Notes: generated from the letters alone by a model not told the origin. A stretch of 64,000 nt of DNA from Neolewinella lacunae (GCF_014349155.1 NZ_JACSIT010000118.1:78512-142511); one strand, 5' to 3'; positions 30,095 to 39,509 are shown, counted from the first letter of the stretch. A program made the numbers and translations.

Positions 30095-31093
30095 ATGCCC
30101 AACCAAGTCCTGTCCACCTTCCCGCTGGGGATGCCCTGGCAAACCTTCGATCCTTTCCTGTTTTCGGTGCACCACCTCGACCGCTTCCCGGCGGGCAACG
30201 AAGCGCTGGGGCCCGCCGAGGGTACGGCCGGACGCCGCCTGGGCCAGGACTTTGGCGGCAAGGACGGCTGGAATATGTACCACGGCCAAACCGTGCCCGG
30301 CTTCCCCTACCACCCCCACAAGGGCTTTGAGACCATCACCGTCGTGGAACGGGGCTTTGCCGACCACACCGATTCTCTGGGAGCCACCGGACGTTTTGGC
30401 GGCGGTGACGTACAGTGGATGACCGCCGGCAAGGGCGTGCTGCACTCCGAAATGTTCCCCTTGCTCAATCCCGAAGGCGACAACACCATGGAGCTCTTCC
30501 AGATCTGGCTCAACCTGCCCCGCGCCAACAAGCTCGTGCCCCCCAACTACCAGATGCTGTGGGCCGAAGATATTCCCATCGCCCGTTTTCCTGGCGTGGA
30601 AGTCAAAGTGATCGCAGGCGAAGTGGACGGGCATGCCGCCCCCGCGCCTCCTCCGCATTCCTGGGCCGCCGACCCCAACAACCACCTGGCCGTTTGGCTG
30701 CTCCGCCTCAACGCTGGTGCGGAATGGACCCTGCCCGCCGCGCCGGCCGACCTGAACCGTACCCTCTATTTCTTTCGCGGCGAACAACTCAGCGTCGCCG
30801 GGCAGGCCATCAGCCCCTACCACGGAGTCCGCGTAGCCAGCGATGCCGCCCTGCCATTGGTGGCGGGAGACACCGAAGTTTCGCTCCTGCTGCTGCAGGC
30901 ACGTCCTATCGGCGAGCCGGTAGCACAGCATGGTCCGTTCGTCATGAACACCCAGGAAGAAATTGCCCTGGCCTTCGCCGAATACCGCAAGACCCAGTTC
31001 GGCGGCTGGCCCTGGCCCAGCGAGGAATACGTTCACCCCCGTGAGAAAGGACGCTTTGCGCTTTACCCCGACGGGCGTGAAGAGGTGCGCTAG
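30095..31093 (+). CDS. Pirin-family cupin protein
   Basis: 332 residues. The N-terminal cupin has the pirin metal-site pattern FPYHPHKGFETITVVERG and DVQWMTAGKGVLHSEMF, followed by LFQIWLNLP; the second cupin is more divergent. Pirins bind iron; some bacterial members are quercetin dioxygenases and others are redox-responsive regulators. Nothing in the neighbourhood points to one role. It is monocistronic and followed by a MITE. Confidence 0.85.
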   Translation: MPNQVLSTFPLGMPWQTFDPFLFSVHHLDRFPAGNEALGPAEGTAGRRLGQDFGGKDGWNMYHGQTVPGFPYHPHKGFETITVVERGFADHTDSLGATGRFGGGDVQWMTAGKGVLHSEMFPLLNPEGDNTMELFQIWLNLPRANKLVPPNYQMLWAEDIPIARFPGVEVKVIAGEVDGHAAPAPPPHSWAADPNNHLAVWLLRLNAGAEWTLPAAPADLNRTLYFFRGEQLSVAGQAISPYHGVRVASDAALPLVAGDTEVSLLLLQARPIGEPVAQHGPFVMNTQEEIALAFAEYRKTQFGGWPWPSEEYVHPREKGRFALYPDGREEVR

Positions 31094-31104
31094 GCTACTA
31101 CGGA

Positions 31105-31323
31105 TAGGCTGTTTAATTAGCTAGGCCGCAGCCGTCCTCACTTTGGTCCATTCGTTGGGGGCTCAACCCCAGATCAACCGGGGGAGGCTCAAGCGCTTAC
31201 CAGGTCGAGACCCTCTGGGTCGTAGGAGAATACGCCACTGTGCCTAGCTCGATCGACCCAGAGGGTCTCAACCTAGGCAGTCTAACGCGCGTACGGGCTC
31301 ACCCCAATTAATTAGACAGCCTA
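31105..31323. mobile_element. MITE family A, copy 1 (219 bp)
   Basis: The ends read TAGGCTGTTTAATTAG and, inverted, TAGGCTGTCTAATTA. Inside, GACCCTCTGGGTCG and CGACCCAGAGGGTC form a long hairpin. There is no coding capacity. Flanks (CTACTACGGA / CCACTAAAAC) no longer match, so this copy is older or rearranged. Confidence 0.85.
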
Positions 31324-31326
31324 CCA

Positions 31327-31698
31327 CTAAAACACCTCCATCAGCGAAACGCCACCGAAACAGAGGGATACCCCCACGAGCAACACCAGCCCCATGGCCA
31401 GGAAGTAAGCCTTGGCTTTTTGCTTGTTGTCGAGCACTTGCGGCTGCCGTTGGTCGTCGAGAATTTCCGGATCGCCCGGCTTAATTCCGGGCGTTGGCCT
31501 GTGGGTCAGGCGCATGACGATGCCAATCAAAAACAACACCACCACCTCGGCAATTATGGCGCACATCATCAGGAGCATGTACCCCAGGCCAGCGTAATTA
31601 TTCGATCCTTGGTTCCCATAGTCGGCTGCATAGCTAAGGATGGTGAGCACTAGGAAAATCCCGAGGGAGATGTAAATAACTTTACTTTGGTAGCTCAT
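31327..31698 (-). CDS. Small three-helix membrane protein
   Basis: 123 residues from MSYQSKVIYISLGIFLVL (31698); the frame extends to 31836 but that would run back into the upstream radical SAM gene. Three transmembrane helices are visible (about 8-26, 40-64 and 93-118), with a charged loop holding PGIKPGDPEILDDQRQPQ. Its ATG overlaps the end of the radical SAM gene, so it is the last gene of that operon. Function unknown. Confidence 0.7.
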   Translation of the reverse strand: MSYQSKVIYISLGIFLVLTILSYAADYGNQGSNNYAGLGYMLLMMCAIIAEVVVLFLIGIVMRLTHRPTPGIKPGDPEILDDQRQPQVLDNKQKAKAYFLAMGLVLLVGVSLCFGGVSLMEVF

Positions 31699-33140
31699 AG
31701 TGAAGGGGATTGTGAAAAGGAAGGAATTTGGGCACGGATGCTGGCCAGGTTGGCCCGCTGGACCGCCGATCGATAAAACATATTCATCGTCTCGAAGGGG
31801 ATGATGTGCCCATTCGGTTCGACGATGTGGACACAACTCTTTTTTACGGAACGGACGTCAAAATCGTAGGCATCCATGAAGTGCATGATGATGATGCGGA
31901 AGAGGTTTCCGTAGCCGAGGCTGGGCGCACTCACCGGCGGCAGGCAGCACATCAGCTGGTGGAAATTTTCCTGGGCCGTATCTACGCTGCAACCGGTGCT
32001 GAACAGATCAAGGACGTGGCGGTGCAGGTCTTCCTGCTGCTCATAAACAATGGTGTTGGGGCGGCTGGTATCGAGCAGGGCGGCGGGGTTGATGTAGCGG
32101 GTAAGGGGGAATACCTGCCCGTCCAGCTTCAGGAGGTAGCCCATCGTGAGCGCATCGGGGTTGCAGGGAACGGGAATGAGGTCGTTGGGCTGCAACAGCG
32201 GCGTTTGGTCGAGGATGCGCTGGCGGACTTCCGTGGGCGTCAGGCGATCCGTTGCCGGATTGAAATTGTCGGTTCGGCCCGCCACCTGGGTGGGCTGAAA
32301 GGTCACGCCCCGCACGCAGGGTTCCTCCAGGGCGTAGCGGATGATCTCGCCCAGCTCGTCTTCGTTTTGGCCTCGTTGGAGGGTGCAGACCAGGGTGGTA
32401 GACAGGTCTACGGCATTCAGCCGGGCCAGTGCGCGCTCCCTGACCCGCGTCAGGTCTTGCCCCCGCATACTCATCAGCACAGACGGACGAAAGCTGTCGA
32501 ATTGCAAATAGACCTCAAAGTCGGGCAGGTAGGTGGCCAGGCGCTCGGCAAAGCCGGGGTCGTTGGCAATGCGCAGCCCGTTGGTGTTCAGCATCAGGTG
32601 CTTAATGGGGCGGGCTTTGGCCATGTCCATGATGGCCCAGAAGTCGGGGTGGATGGTCGGTTCTCCGCCGCTGATCTGGACGACGTCGGGCTCTCCTTCG
32701 CTGGCTACGATGGCGTCGAGCATCCGCTCCACTTCGGCCAGCGTCCGGTGCGACCCGTGGGTAGGGGAACTCTCGGCGTAGCACGTCGGGCAACTCAGGT
32801 TGCAACGGTCGGTAATTTCCAGGACGGTCAGGCAGCTGTGTTGCTCGTGGTCAGCGCAGAGGCCGCAGTCGAAGGGGCATCCCCATTGCACCGGCGTATG
32901 AAAGCGGTTGGGGTATTCCGAGGCTTTGTTGTAGTTGCGGATTTGCTTGTAGTATTCGACGTCGGTAGCAATCATCACCCGCTGCAGGCCGTGTTCCGGG
33001 CAGCGCTTACGCATCCATACTTTGTCGTCTTCGAACACGATCTTGGCTTCTACCCGGCGCAGGCAGTGCGGACAAAGACTGAGCGTGAAGTCGTAGTAAG
33101 TGTAGCGACCAGCGGGCATAAGCAGGGATTTACCCAACAA
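31695..33140 (-). CDS. Radical SAM protein, MJ0619/tetraether-synthase-like
   Basis: 481 residues. The N-terminal metal motif has LCPHCLRR followed by KRCPEHG, then WGCPFDCGLC, then the radical SAM cluster CNLSCPTCYAES, and SGGEPTIHPDFW. This arrangement with the CPEHG zinc/iron motif is shared by the MJ0619 pterin methylase and the archaeal tetraether lipid synthase Tes. Given a lipoprotein-acyltransferase homologue next door, a lipid-directed radical reaction is plausible but unproven. Operon order is SDR, Lgt-like, this gene, small membrane protein. Confidence 0.85.
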   Translation of the reverse strand: MLGKSLLMPAGRYTYYDFTLSLCPHCLRRVEAKIVFEDDKVWMRKRCPEHGLQRVMIATDVEYYKQIRNYNKASEYPNRFHTPVQWGCPFDCGLCADHEQHSCLTVLEITDRCNLSCPTCYAESSPTHGSHRTLAEVERMLDAIVASEGEPDVVQISGGEPTIHPDFWAIMDMAKARPIKHLMLNTNGLRIANDPGFAERLATYLPDFEVYLQFDSFRPSVLMSMRGQDLTRVRERALARLNAVDLSTTLVCTLQRGQNEDELGEIIRYALEEPCVRGVTFQPTQVAGRTDNFNPATDRLTPTEVRQRILDQTPLLQPNDLIPVPCNPDALTMGYLLKLDGQVFPLTRYINPAALLDTSRPNTIVYEQQEDLHRHVLDLFSTGCSVDTAQENFHQLMCCLPPVSAPSLGYGNLFRIIIMHFMDAYDFDVRSVKKSCVHIVEPNGHIIPFETMNMFYRSAVQRANLASIRAQIPSFSQSPSL

Positions 33141-33175
33141 GGTAATTCTCCGGACGGAAAACCAAGCAACATTCT

Positions 33176-33907
33176 TTATCCGTTCCGCTCGTCAATCACG
33201 TACCACAGCAGGCCCAGCAGACAGGCCCACTGGATGGGGGCTAACCCGAGCCAGGAATTTCCCGGTTGCCAAAAGCCAATCACCAGGCGGTAGCCGAGGT
33301 AGCTAGTCATAAAAAGCATAAACAAGCGCCCGGAGCGCAGGGGCCAGTGGCGTTGGACGATCCAGAGCCCCAGGCCGCACAAAAGCAAAAAGACGATCTC
33401 GTAGAGGGCCGTCGGGTGCCGCAGGATGCCGTCCCCCAAATCCATCCCCACCCAGGAGGTGGTTGGCAGCCCGTAGGTCGCTTCCCCTACCCCCATCAGA
33501 AAACATCCCACCCGCCCGATGACCATGGCCAGGAGCAAAGGGTACACGTACAGATCACCCGAGCGCTGCCGGATACCCAGCCAGCGTTTGGCAATTTCCA
33601 CGGCGGCCAGGCCACCGAGCAGTCCGCCCACTATCGTCTTGGCCCGGAAGTAGTACTGCCAGCCCAACTCGCCACCGCCCGCGAAAAACCGCGCCGGATC
33701 TTCCAGTCCCCCCAGCAATCGCGAACCGAATAGCGCCCCGAAAATGGCGGCAATCAATAAGCTCAGCCGCTGCGCGTCGGTCAGGGGATCGTGGCGACCG
33801 GCCCGCAGGCGCTGGTACAGGCCATACCCCAGGCTTATCCCGACGGTCTCGAGGATGAGGTGCAGCAGCGCCGCATTGGGGACGGGAAAAAGGGAAAGCA
33901 TCAGCAC
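33176..33907 (-). CDS. Prolipoprotein diacylglyceryl transferase-like (Lgt family)
   Basis: 243 residues with about seven hydrophobic segments. It carries the Lgt-type motifs KTIVGGLLGGLAAVE and MVIGRVGCFLMGVGEATYGLPT, and HPTALYEI, matching the conserved GR-x-G-C/N, H-P-x-x-L/A-Y-E pattern. The canonical H-G-G-L signature of housekeeping Lgt is replaced by VGGLLGG. This suggests a paralogue with altered specificity rather than the essential enzyme. It lies between an SDR gene (12 bp) and the radical SAM gene (35 bp). Confidence 0.8.
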   Translation of the reverse strand: MLMLSLFPVPNAALLHLILETVGISLGYGLYQRLRAGRHDPLTDAQRLSLLIAAIFGALFGSRLLGGLEDPARFFAGGGELGWQYYFRAKTIVGGLLGGLAAVEIAKRWLGIRQRSGDLYVYPLLLAMVIGRVGCFLMGVGEATYGLPTTSWVGMDLGDGILRHPTALYEIVFLLLCGLGLWIVQRHWPLRSGRLFMLFMTSYLGYRLVIGFWQPGNSWLGLAPIQWACLLGLLWYVIDERNG

Positions 33908-33919
33908 CAGGATGCAGCA

Positions 33920-34687
33920 CTAGCGCAAGTAGCTGGCCCCGTTAAAATCCAGCACCGCCCCGGTGGTGAATTTTGCCTCGGGAGTGGCCAGGTAGAGAAT
34001 GGCCCGCGCCACTTCGACCACCGTAGCCACGCGGTTGAGGGGGCTTTGGGCTTTGACGGCCTCACCCGCCGCGCCCTGCAGGTGGGGGCGGGCCATGGCC
34101 GTCTCAATAAATCCCGGAGCAATGGCGTGGACCGTAATGTGGTCTCCGCCCACGGCCTGGGCCAGCGACTGGGAGAGGGCGTGGAGACCCGCTTTGGCGG
34201 CACCGTAGCCGACCTGCCCCGCTTCGCCCCGGAAGGCACCGCGGCTGCCGACATTGATGATGGCCCCACTCCCCTGCCGGCGCATGTGCTGGATGGCCGT
34301 GTAGGCCGTGGCGGCCGGGCCAACGAGATTCGTCTGGATCGTTTCGTTAAAGGTCTTCAGCCATTCGTCGAAGGGCATGCTGCCATCGACGGGGTGCGGA
34401 CGAAAAACGCCGGCGTTGTTGACCAGCACGTCGAGCCGGCCCAGTTTCATTACCGCACTGTCTACCAGCAGGCGGGCGGCGTTGGGGTCCGTCAGGTTGG
34501 CCTGCAAGAGGCAGTGCCCGGCACCGGGGAGGCTGGCCAGCACCTCTTTGGCCCCTTCCAGGTCGCGGTGGTAATGAACGCACACCCGGGCCCCCGCCTC
34601 GGCGAACAAACGGGCAGTCGCCGCACCAACCCCTTTGCTGCTGCCCGTGACGAGTACCGTCTTTTTACTGAAATCAATTGTTACCAT
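33920..34687 (-). CDS. Short-chain dehydrogenase/reductase
   Basis: 255 residues with the complete classical SDR pattern: TGSSKGVG cofactor loop at about 15-22, NNAG near 90, catalytic Ser in NVGSRGAF, then YGAAK (Tyr-x-x-x-Lys). NADP(H) preference is suggested by the basic residue after the second beta strand (HYHRD). It is the first gene of the four-gene operon. A TACATTTG -7-like box (34692-34699) sits only 4 bp before the ATG. Confidence 0.9.
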   Translation of the reverse strand: MVTIDFSKKTVLVTGSSKGVGAATARLFAEAGARVCVHYHRDLEGAKEVLASLPGAGHCLLQANLTDPNAARLLVDSAVMKLGRLDVLVNNAGVFRPHPVDGSMPFDEWLKTFNETIQTNLVGPAATAYTAIQHMRRQGSGAIINVGSRGAFRGEAGQVGYGAAKAGLHALSQSLAQAVGGDHITVHAIAPGFIETAMARPHLQGAAGEAVKAQSPLNRVATVVEVARAILYLATPEAKFTTGAVLDFNGASYLR

Positions 34688-34691
34688 GTCA

Positions 34692-34699
34692 CAAATGTA
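34692..34699 (-). promoter_or_regulatory. -7 box of the SDR operon
   Basis: TACATTTG on the minus strand, 4 bp from the ATG; if used, the mRNA would be leaderless or nearly so. There is no TTTG 19 bp further upstream. Confidence 0.45.
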
Positions 34700-34878
34700 G
34701 CCGTCTTAAGCCTGCTCCGAAAACTTTTCTTGGTAACGGCAGCAGTTCGCTCCTCCACCGGTGGTCCGTTAAATTCAACGGATCACCAACGTCTTTGTAT
34801 ACTATTTGTCCGGGGCCAGCGTATTTACCCCCAGACGCCGGGCCGGTGGGCCCTACCGACTAATTTCCAGTAATCCCC

Positions 34879-35832
34879 ATGAAGTACATCCTTTTCACCC
34901 TCCTCTGTTGCCTACCCTTTTTGCTGCCGGGCCAGTCTGGCAAGCTGAAACCTGCCGACCTCGAGCGCCTGGTCGCCGCCGAAGCAGAACTCCGGTCGCT
35001 CGCCTACGTCATGGCCACCGACAGCAGTGAAGAAAAGCGCTATACCGCTTGCAAAGCCCTCATCACCGGCCTGGTGGAGGCCCTTAAGACGCCCAACAGC
35101 TACCAGTACGATTTCCCCAACCTGGAAGGCGTAAAAATTCTGGCCGACCCCAACAACAGCTTCCGCCTGTTTACCTGGGAATTATTCATCAACAGCGATG
35201 AGTACCGGCACTTCGGCGCCGTCCAGCGCAACCGCAAGGAACTGGACCTGACCCCGCTCATTGACCGCGGCGACGCCCTGCGCGAAAACCCCGAAAACGT
35301 TCAGTTGCCCGCCGACCGCTGGCTGGGCTACGTGGCTTACAACATTATGCCCGGGGGGACTTACGCGGGCCAGGACTACTACTTCGTCTTCGGTTACGAC
35401 CGCTACGAGACCTACCGCCGCCGCAAAGTGCTCGACGTCCTTTCGTTTAACGCCGCCGGCAAGCCCGTCTTTGGCCTGCCCGTCTTCGTTACCTATACGC
35501 CCGAAGGACTTTTGCTGGCCGATCGGCAACGGCTCATCCTCGAGTACGCCGCCGAATCCACCGTGACGCTGCGCTTCGACCCCGACCTGGGCAACGTCGT
35601 CTACGAAAACCTCATCCTCGTCCCCGGCGGTAACAACGAAGGCCCCGTATTTTTGCCCGACGGCAGCTACCACGCTCTGGAGTACGGCGAAGACGGGCGC
35701 TGGACGGAAGTAGACAAAATCTTTACCCACACCTACGAAGAAGCCCCCAGAGAGGCCGCTAAGGCTCCCGGGGGGCTCGATATTCTGGGGCGTCCCACCG
35801 GTGGTGGCGGCAGCGTCCCGAAGAAGAATTAG
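34879..35832 (+). CDS. Secreted protein of unknown function
   Basis: 317 residues with a signal peptide (FTLLCCLPFLLPGQ). The middle is beta-rich and aromatic (YQYDFPNLEGVKIL, DPNNSFRLFTWELFINSDEYRHFGAVQ, WLGYVAYNIMPGG, YYFVFGYDRYETYRRRKVLDVLSF). This block recurs in Bacteroidota periplasmic proteins of unknown role. A Gly/Pro-rich tail follows. It converges on the first DUF2911 gene with 15 bp between. Confidence 0.75.
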   Translation: MKYILFTLLCCLPFLLPGQSGKLKPADLERLVAAEAELRSLAYVMATDSSEEKRYTACKALITGLVEALKTPNSYQYDFPNLEGVKILADPNNSFRLFTWELFINSDEYRHFGAVQRNRKELDLTPLIDRGDALRENPENVQLPADRWLGYVAYNIMPGGTYAGQDYYFVFGYDRYETYRRRKVLDVLSFNAAGKPVFGLPVFVTYTPEGLLLADRQRLILEYAAESTVTLRFDPDLGNVVYENLILVPGGNNEGPVFLPDGSYHALEYGEDGRWTEVDKIFTHTYEEAPREAAKAPGGLDILGRPTGGGGSVPKKN

Positions 35833-35847
35833 GGTAACGGAGGCTGC

Positions 35848-36483
35848 CTATTTGCTGGCGGCCGTTACGGGAAAGGAGATGATCAGGTCATCCCAGCTGA
35901 TCTTAATGCTGGAGTCGTCAATGGCGAAGTGCATCCGCTCGGCCTTCTCGGGGGCGGGCATGCTGTTGCCGGAAACCCGCACTGCGTCGGCAGCCTCGTC
36001 GTAGTCGTAAGCCCCCCACTGGTCAGCTACCGTGTTGAAGATGACCGTCCACTTGTCCTTGGCTGCGGGCAGCGTGAAGAGGGAGTAAGTGCCGGCGGCC
36101 AGCTTCTGGCCTTCGGTGCCCACCATGACGTCGTTGGCGAAGGTGATGCGCGTAGCCTCGTTGGCGCCCGTACGCCAGACCTGCTCGTAGGGGATGAGGT
36201 CGCCGAAAATCGTCCGGCCCTTAACGGCGGGGCTGCCGTAGTTGATCTTCAGGGGTACACCGGCAATTTCTCCGGAAAGCTCGATGCGGGGACTGACCAG
36301 CGAGCCATCGACCACCTTGAGTTCGTAGCCCAGGTCGCCGGAGGGAATCAGGTCCGCAGCATCGGGGGCTGCCTGGGTGGTGTCCGTAGTGGCTGGGGGG
36401 GTAGTGTTGCCATTGTTGGTGTTGGTCTGGCAAGCAGTGGCCAGCAAAAGACAAAAAGCAGGAAAAATAAGTTTCTTATACAT
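35848..36483 (-). CDS. DUF2911 family lipoprotein
   Basis: 211 residues from the ATG at 36483, giving signal peptide FPAFCLLLATAC and a T/N/P-rich spacer. It contains the DUF2911 features GSPAVKGRTIFGDLIPYEQVWRTGANEAT, GTYSLFTLPAAKDKWTVIFN and DDLIISFPV. Members are secreted; function is undetermined. A paralogue lies immediately upstream. Confidence 0.85.
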   Translation of the reverse strand: MYKKLIFPAFCLLLATACQTNTNNGNTTPPATTDTTQAAPDAADLIPSGDLGYELKVVDGSLVSPRIELSGEIAGVPLKINYGSPAVKGRTIFGDLIPYEQVWRTGANEATRITFANDVMVGTEGQKLAAGTYSLFTLPAAKDKWTVIFNTVADQWGAYDYDEAADAVRVSGNSMPAPEKAERMHFAIDDSSIKISWDDLIISFPVTAASK

Positions 36484-36590
36484 TGGTACGGAGTTGGTTT
36501 TTGGCAGTAACACCTAAGCGAAACAAAGGTCAACCGAAACAAAGCATTTTTCTGCAAACGACCGAAAATGCCCGCCCAATACCCGCCCTT

Positions 36591-36610
36591 GGTCGAGACG
36601 CTGTGCGTCG
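36591..36610. repeat. Short dispersed hairpin word, copy 1
   Basis: GGTCGAGACGCTGTGCGTCG, which folds as GACGC-TGT-GCGTC. The same word recurs at 50348-50367 and 50459-50478. Confidence 0.7.
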
Positions 36611-36674
36611 AATCCTCCTCGCCCCCCGCCAATTCACGCCCCTTACACGCTCCACCCACCCGGCCCAAAACACT

Positions 36675-36710
36675 GCGCGCCGAATGCCATCTGGCACCCG
36701 GCGCGCGAGC
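36675..36710 (-). terminator. Terminator after the second DUF2911 gene
   Basis: GCGCGCCG and TGCCA pair with TGGCA and CGGCGCGC; the minus strand continues AGTGTTTT. A T5 on the other side makes it possibly bidirectional. Confidence 0.65.
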
Positions 36711-36741
36711 TTTTTACCTTGATTGGAAACGAAATGGCGGA

Positions 36742-37380
36742 TTACATGCCGGCAGGAGCAACGGGAATGGCCACTACTCGGTCGGCCCACATCAATTTGA
36801 TGGTAGCCTCGTCGAGTCCGAAGGCCATCCGCTCAGCCGGTGCGTCGGCGGCCATGGCCTGGGCAGAAACCCGTGCGGCGTCGGCCGTTTGGTCGTAGCC
36901 ATTGGAACCCCACTGTTCGGCAGTCTTGTTGAAGATTACCGTCCACTCTCCCTGCTCGGCGGGGATGGTGAACAGGGAGTAGGTGCCGGCGGGCAGGGCT
37001 TGCTTATCCGCGCCCACCATGACGTCGCTGCCGAAGGTGATGCGCGTGGCTTCGTTGGCCCCGGTGCGCCATACTTCGCCGTAGGGAACCAGGGTGCCGA
37101 AAATGGCGCGGCCATTCACGGCGGGGCTGCCGTAGTTGATGGTTACGGGCGCGCCGCCAACGGTGCCGGTAAGCTCCATGCGGTGGCTGGGAATCGAGTC
37201 GTTGAGGACCTTGACTTCGTAGTTCTGGCTGGAGTTGGCCATGGCCTGGGCAGCGGCGATGCTGTCGGCCCGCAGGCTGTCCGCCAGAGCTTGTGCCGCT
37301 TCGGCGTCGGCGTTGTTATCGGGCCCGCAGGAAGTAACCAGGGCCAGGCAAAAGATGGAAAAGAGGAGTTGCTTAAACAT
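36742..37380 (-). CDS. DUF2911 family lipoprotein, paralogue
   Basis: 212 residues from the ATG at 37380, giving lipoprotein signal SIFCLALVTSC. It is closely parallel to the neighbouring gene: GSPAVNGRAIFGTLVPYGEVWRTGANEAT and GTYSLFTIPAEQGEWTVIFN. This is a recent-looking tandem duplication, with the two copies separated by 258 bp containing a terminator hairpin. Function unknown. Confidence 0.85.
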   Translation of the reverse strand: MFKQLLFSIFCLALVTSCGPDNNADAEAAQALADSLRADSIAAAQAMANSSQNYEVKVLNDSIPSHRMELTGTVGGAPVTINYGSPAVNGRAIFGTLVPYGEVWRTGANEATRITFGSDVMVGADKQALPAGTYSLFTIPAEQGEWTVIFNKTAEQWGSNGYDQTADAARVSAQAMAADAPAERMAFGLDEATIKLMWADRVVAIPVAPAGM

Positions 37381-37526
37381 TGCTAATGAGTTGATTAATT
37401 GGATATACACCAATTTGCCGCAAATGTCACACTAAGTTGCTGATTTTTATTGCGAAGGGGCCTAAAACACCCCCTTTTCCGCCGTTTTTGCCCCACCAGG
37501 AGTTTTTTTTGCACATCAACTTCCTC

Positions 37527-37544
37527 GGGCGCGGCCGCAGGTGC
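37527..37544 (-). repeat. Dispersed 18-bp motif, copy 10
   Basis: Perfect copy on the minus strand, 146 bp upstream of the second DUF2911 gene. Confidence 0.87.
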
Positions 37545-37637
37545 GGAGGAGAGATTAGGGAGCGGTGGACGTCCAACTCCAAAGTCGGTGAATTCACCTT
37601 CGTTCCTGTCCACACTTTGCTCCTTGTTCGTCACCTG

Positions 37638-37655
37638 GCACCTGCGACCGCGCCC
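37638..37655 (+). repeat. Dispersed 18-bp motif, copy 11
   Basis: GCACCTGCGACCGCGCCC, 76 bp upstream of the dynamin-like gene in sense orientation; forms an inverted pair with copy 10. Confidence 0.87.
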
Positions 37656-37731
37656 CCCTGGCCCGCTGCGGTGCCGCAAAGACGAGATTGTGGCGTAGTT
37701 TTACCCGACTAAGATCACCCGCCGTACGCTT

Positions 37732-39444
37732 ATGTCTCAACTCATCAACGCCAACCTCCAAGCCCGCCGCGCACGCCTGGAGGAAATCATCAAAAACCTG
37801 CACGAACTGACGGTACGGATCGGGCACGAAGACATGGCAAAGACGGTGAGCGAGCTGCGCAACCGCATCTTCGAGCCCTTCATGTTCGTCATTGTCGGGG
37901 AGGTGAAAGCCGGGAAATCCAGCTTCATCAATGCCCTGCTGGCTACTGGCGAGGAGATCGCCAAAGCCGCCCCGCAACCTATGACGGACACCATCCAGCA
38001 AATCATTTACGGCGAGGAACGGCGGGAAATTACCGTTAATCCCTACCTGAAAAAGATCTTCCTGCCCGTCGAAATCCTCCGCGAAATCGCCATCGTAGAC
38101 ACGCCCGGCACCAACACCATCGTGGAGCACCACCAGGAGATCACCGAGCAATTCATCCCCGCCAGCGACCTGATCGTCTTTGTTTTCGAGGCCAAAAACC
38201 CTTACCGGCAGTCGGCCTGGGACTTTTTCAAATACATCCACGCCGACTGGCGCAAAAAGGCCATTTTTGTTCTACAACAAAAAGACCTCGCCAGCGCTAA
38301 TGAACTGGCCGTCAACCTACAGGGCGTAGCGGATAAAGCCAGCACGGAAGGCATTGAAAACCCCGAAGTTTTTGCCGTCAGCGCCAAAGCCGAACAGGAG
38401 GGAGACCCCGCCTCGGGCTTCGTCGCCCTCCGTGACTACATTGCCAGCAACATCACCGGCGGACGCGCCCCGGCCCTGAAACTCAACAACAGCGTCGTCA
38501 CCGCCCAGACGATCAACGAGCGGATTGCCGCCGGACTGGAGTTGCGCCGTGATCAATTTGCCGCCGATACCCGCTTCCGCGAAGACATCCAAACCACCCT
38601 CAGCGACCAGGTGGCGCAGAGCAACAAGCAGGTCGATCTGATGGTAGAAAACCTGCTGATGAGCTACGACAAAATCACGGGCGAAAAACTGGCCGAACTC
38701 CGCGACGGCCTCAGTATGATTGGGCTCCTGCGCCGCAGCCTGGCCTCCACCTTCGGCAGCACCCCCGACGCAAAGACCTGGCTGGGCGACCTCGCCGCCG
38801 GCCTCGAAGAAGAACTCAACTCCCGCCTCCGCGCCCGCCTGAACGAAAATGTGGTGGACCTGGCCGAAAGCATCCAGCAGATGGTTAAGGTCATTGACCT
38901 GAAAATCCGGACCAGCCAGACCATCCTCAGCAACGACCATGAGTTGTTCAGTGACATCGCCGAGCGCCGGGAAAATGTCTTGCGCGATCTTCAGGACCAG
39001 TTCAACCGCTTCGTTTCAAATACCGAGAGCTTTACGGACAAAGACCTGTTTGCCGACCGCGAAAACCTGGCCCCCAACCTGGCGGCCGGCAGCGGCATGG
39101 CGGCCCTCGGGGTGATCCTGATGGCCCTCTCTACCCTACCCGTCCTCGACGTCACAGGCGGGGTACTGACCACCGTCGGGGTGCTCTTCGCCGGCTTCAG
39201 CACCCGCGGCAAACGCAAGCGCATCGTCGAGGGATTCGCCACCGAAACCCAGGCCGGCCGGCAGCGCCTGGCTACCGAACTGGACGACAAACTCAAGTCC
39301 TACATCACCACCCTGCGCCATCGCATCGAAGCCAACTTCAGCCGCTTCGATGAAATGTTGGGCCGGGAGGAAAAGAACCTGGCCATCCTGGAAGGGATGC
39401 ACGCTGAGATATCTAAAGATTTGGAGGAAATGCTGGCGGAGTAA
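37732..39444 (+). CDS. Bacterial dynamin-like GTPase
   Basis: 570 residues. The P-loop GEVKAGKSSF lies at about 56-65, switch II DTPG near 123, and a degenerate specificity motif LQQKDL replaces NKxD. A long helical stalk follows, then two adjacent hydrophobic segments (about 449-487, GMAALGVILMALSTLPVLDV and GGVLTTVGVLFAGF) that could insert in the membrane, and a C-terminal coiled coil. By family it would bind and remodel membrane. It is a single gene with motif copy 11 just upstream. Confidence 0.85.
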   Translation: MSQLINANLQARRARLEEIIKNLHELTVRIGHEDMAKTVSELRNRIFEPFMFVIVGEVKAGKSSFINALLATGEEIAKAAPQPMTDTIQQIIYGEERREITVNPYLKKIFLPVEILREIAIVDTPGTNTIVEHHQEITEQFIPASDLIVFVFEAKNPYRQSAWDFFKYIHADWRKKAIFVLQQKDLASANELAVNLQGVADKASTEGIENPEVFAVSAKAEQEGDPASGFVALRDYIASNITGGRAPALKLNNSVVTAQTINERIAAGLELRRDQFAADTRFREDIQTTLSDQVAQSNKQVDLMVENLLMSYDKITGEKLAELRDGLSMIGLLRRSLASTFGSTPDAKTWLGDLAAGLEEELNSRLRARLNENVVDLAESIQQMVKVIDLKIRTSQTILSNDHELFSDIAERRENVLRDLQDQFNRFVSNTESFTDKDLFADRENLAPNLAAGSGMAALGVILMALSTLPVLDVTGGVLTTVGVLFAGFSTRGKRKRIVEGFATETQAGRQRLATELDDKLKSYITTLRHRIEANFSRFDEMLGREEKNLAILEGMHAEISKDLEEMLAE

Positions 39445-39509
39445 TGGTTGAGCCGCTGTGCGGTGAAGGGGGGCGACGTTTCACGTCTCCTTTTTTGAAC
39501 CACTAAGAA

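Noticed and set aside
31728..33293. 521-codon open frame antisense to the radical SAM gene
   Set aside because: The minus-strand gene has all cluster motifs; the plus-strand frame has no protein-like features.
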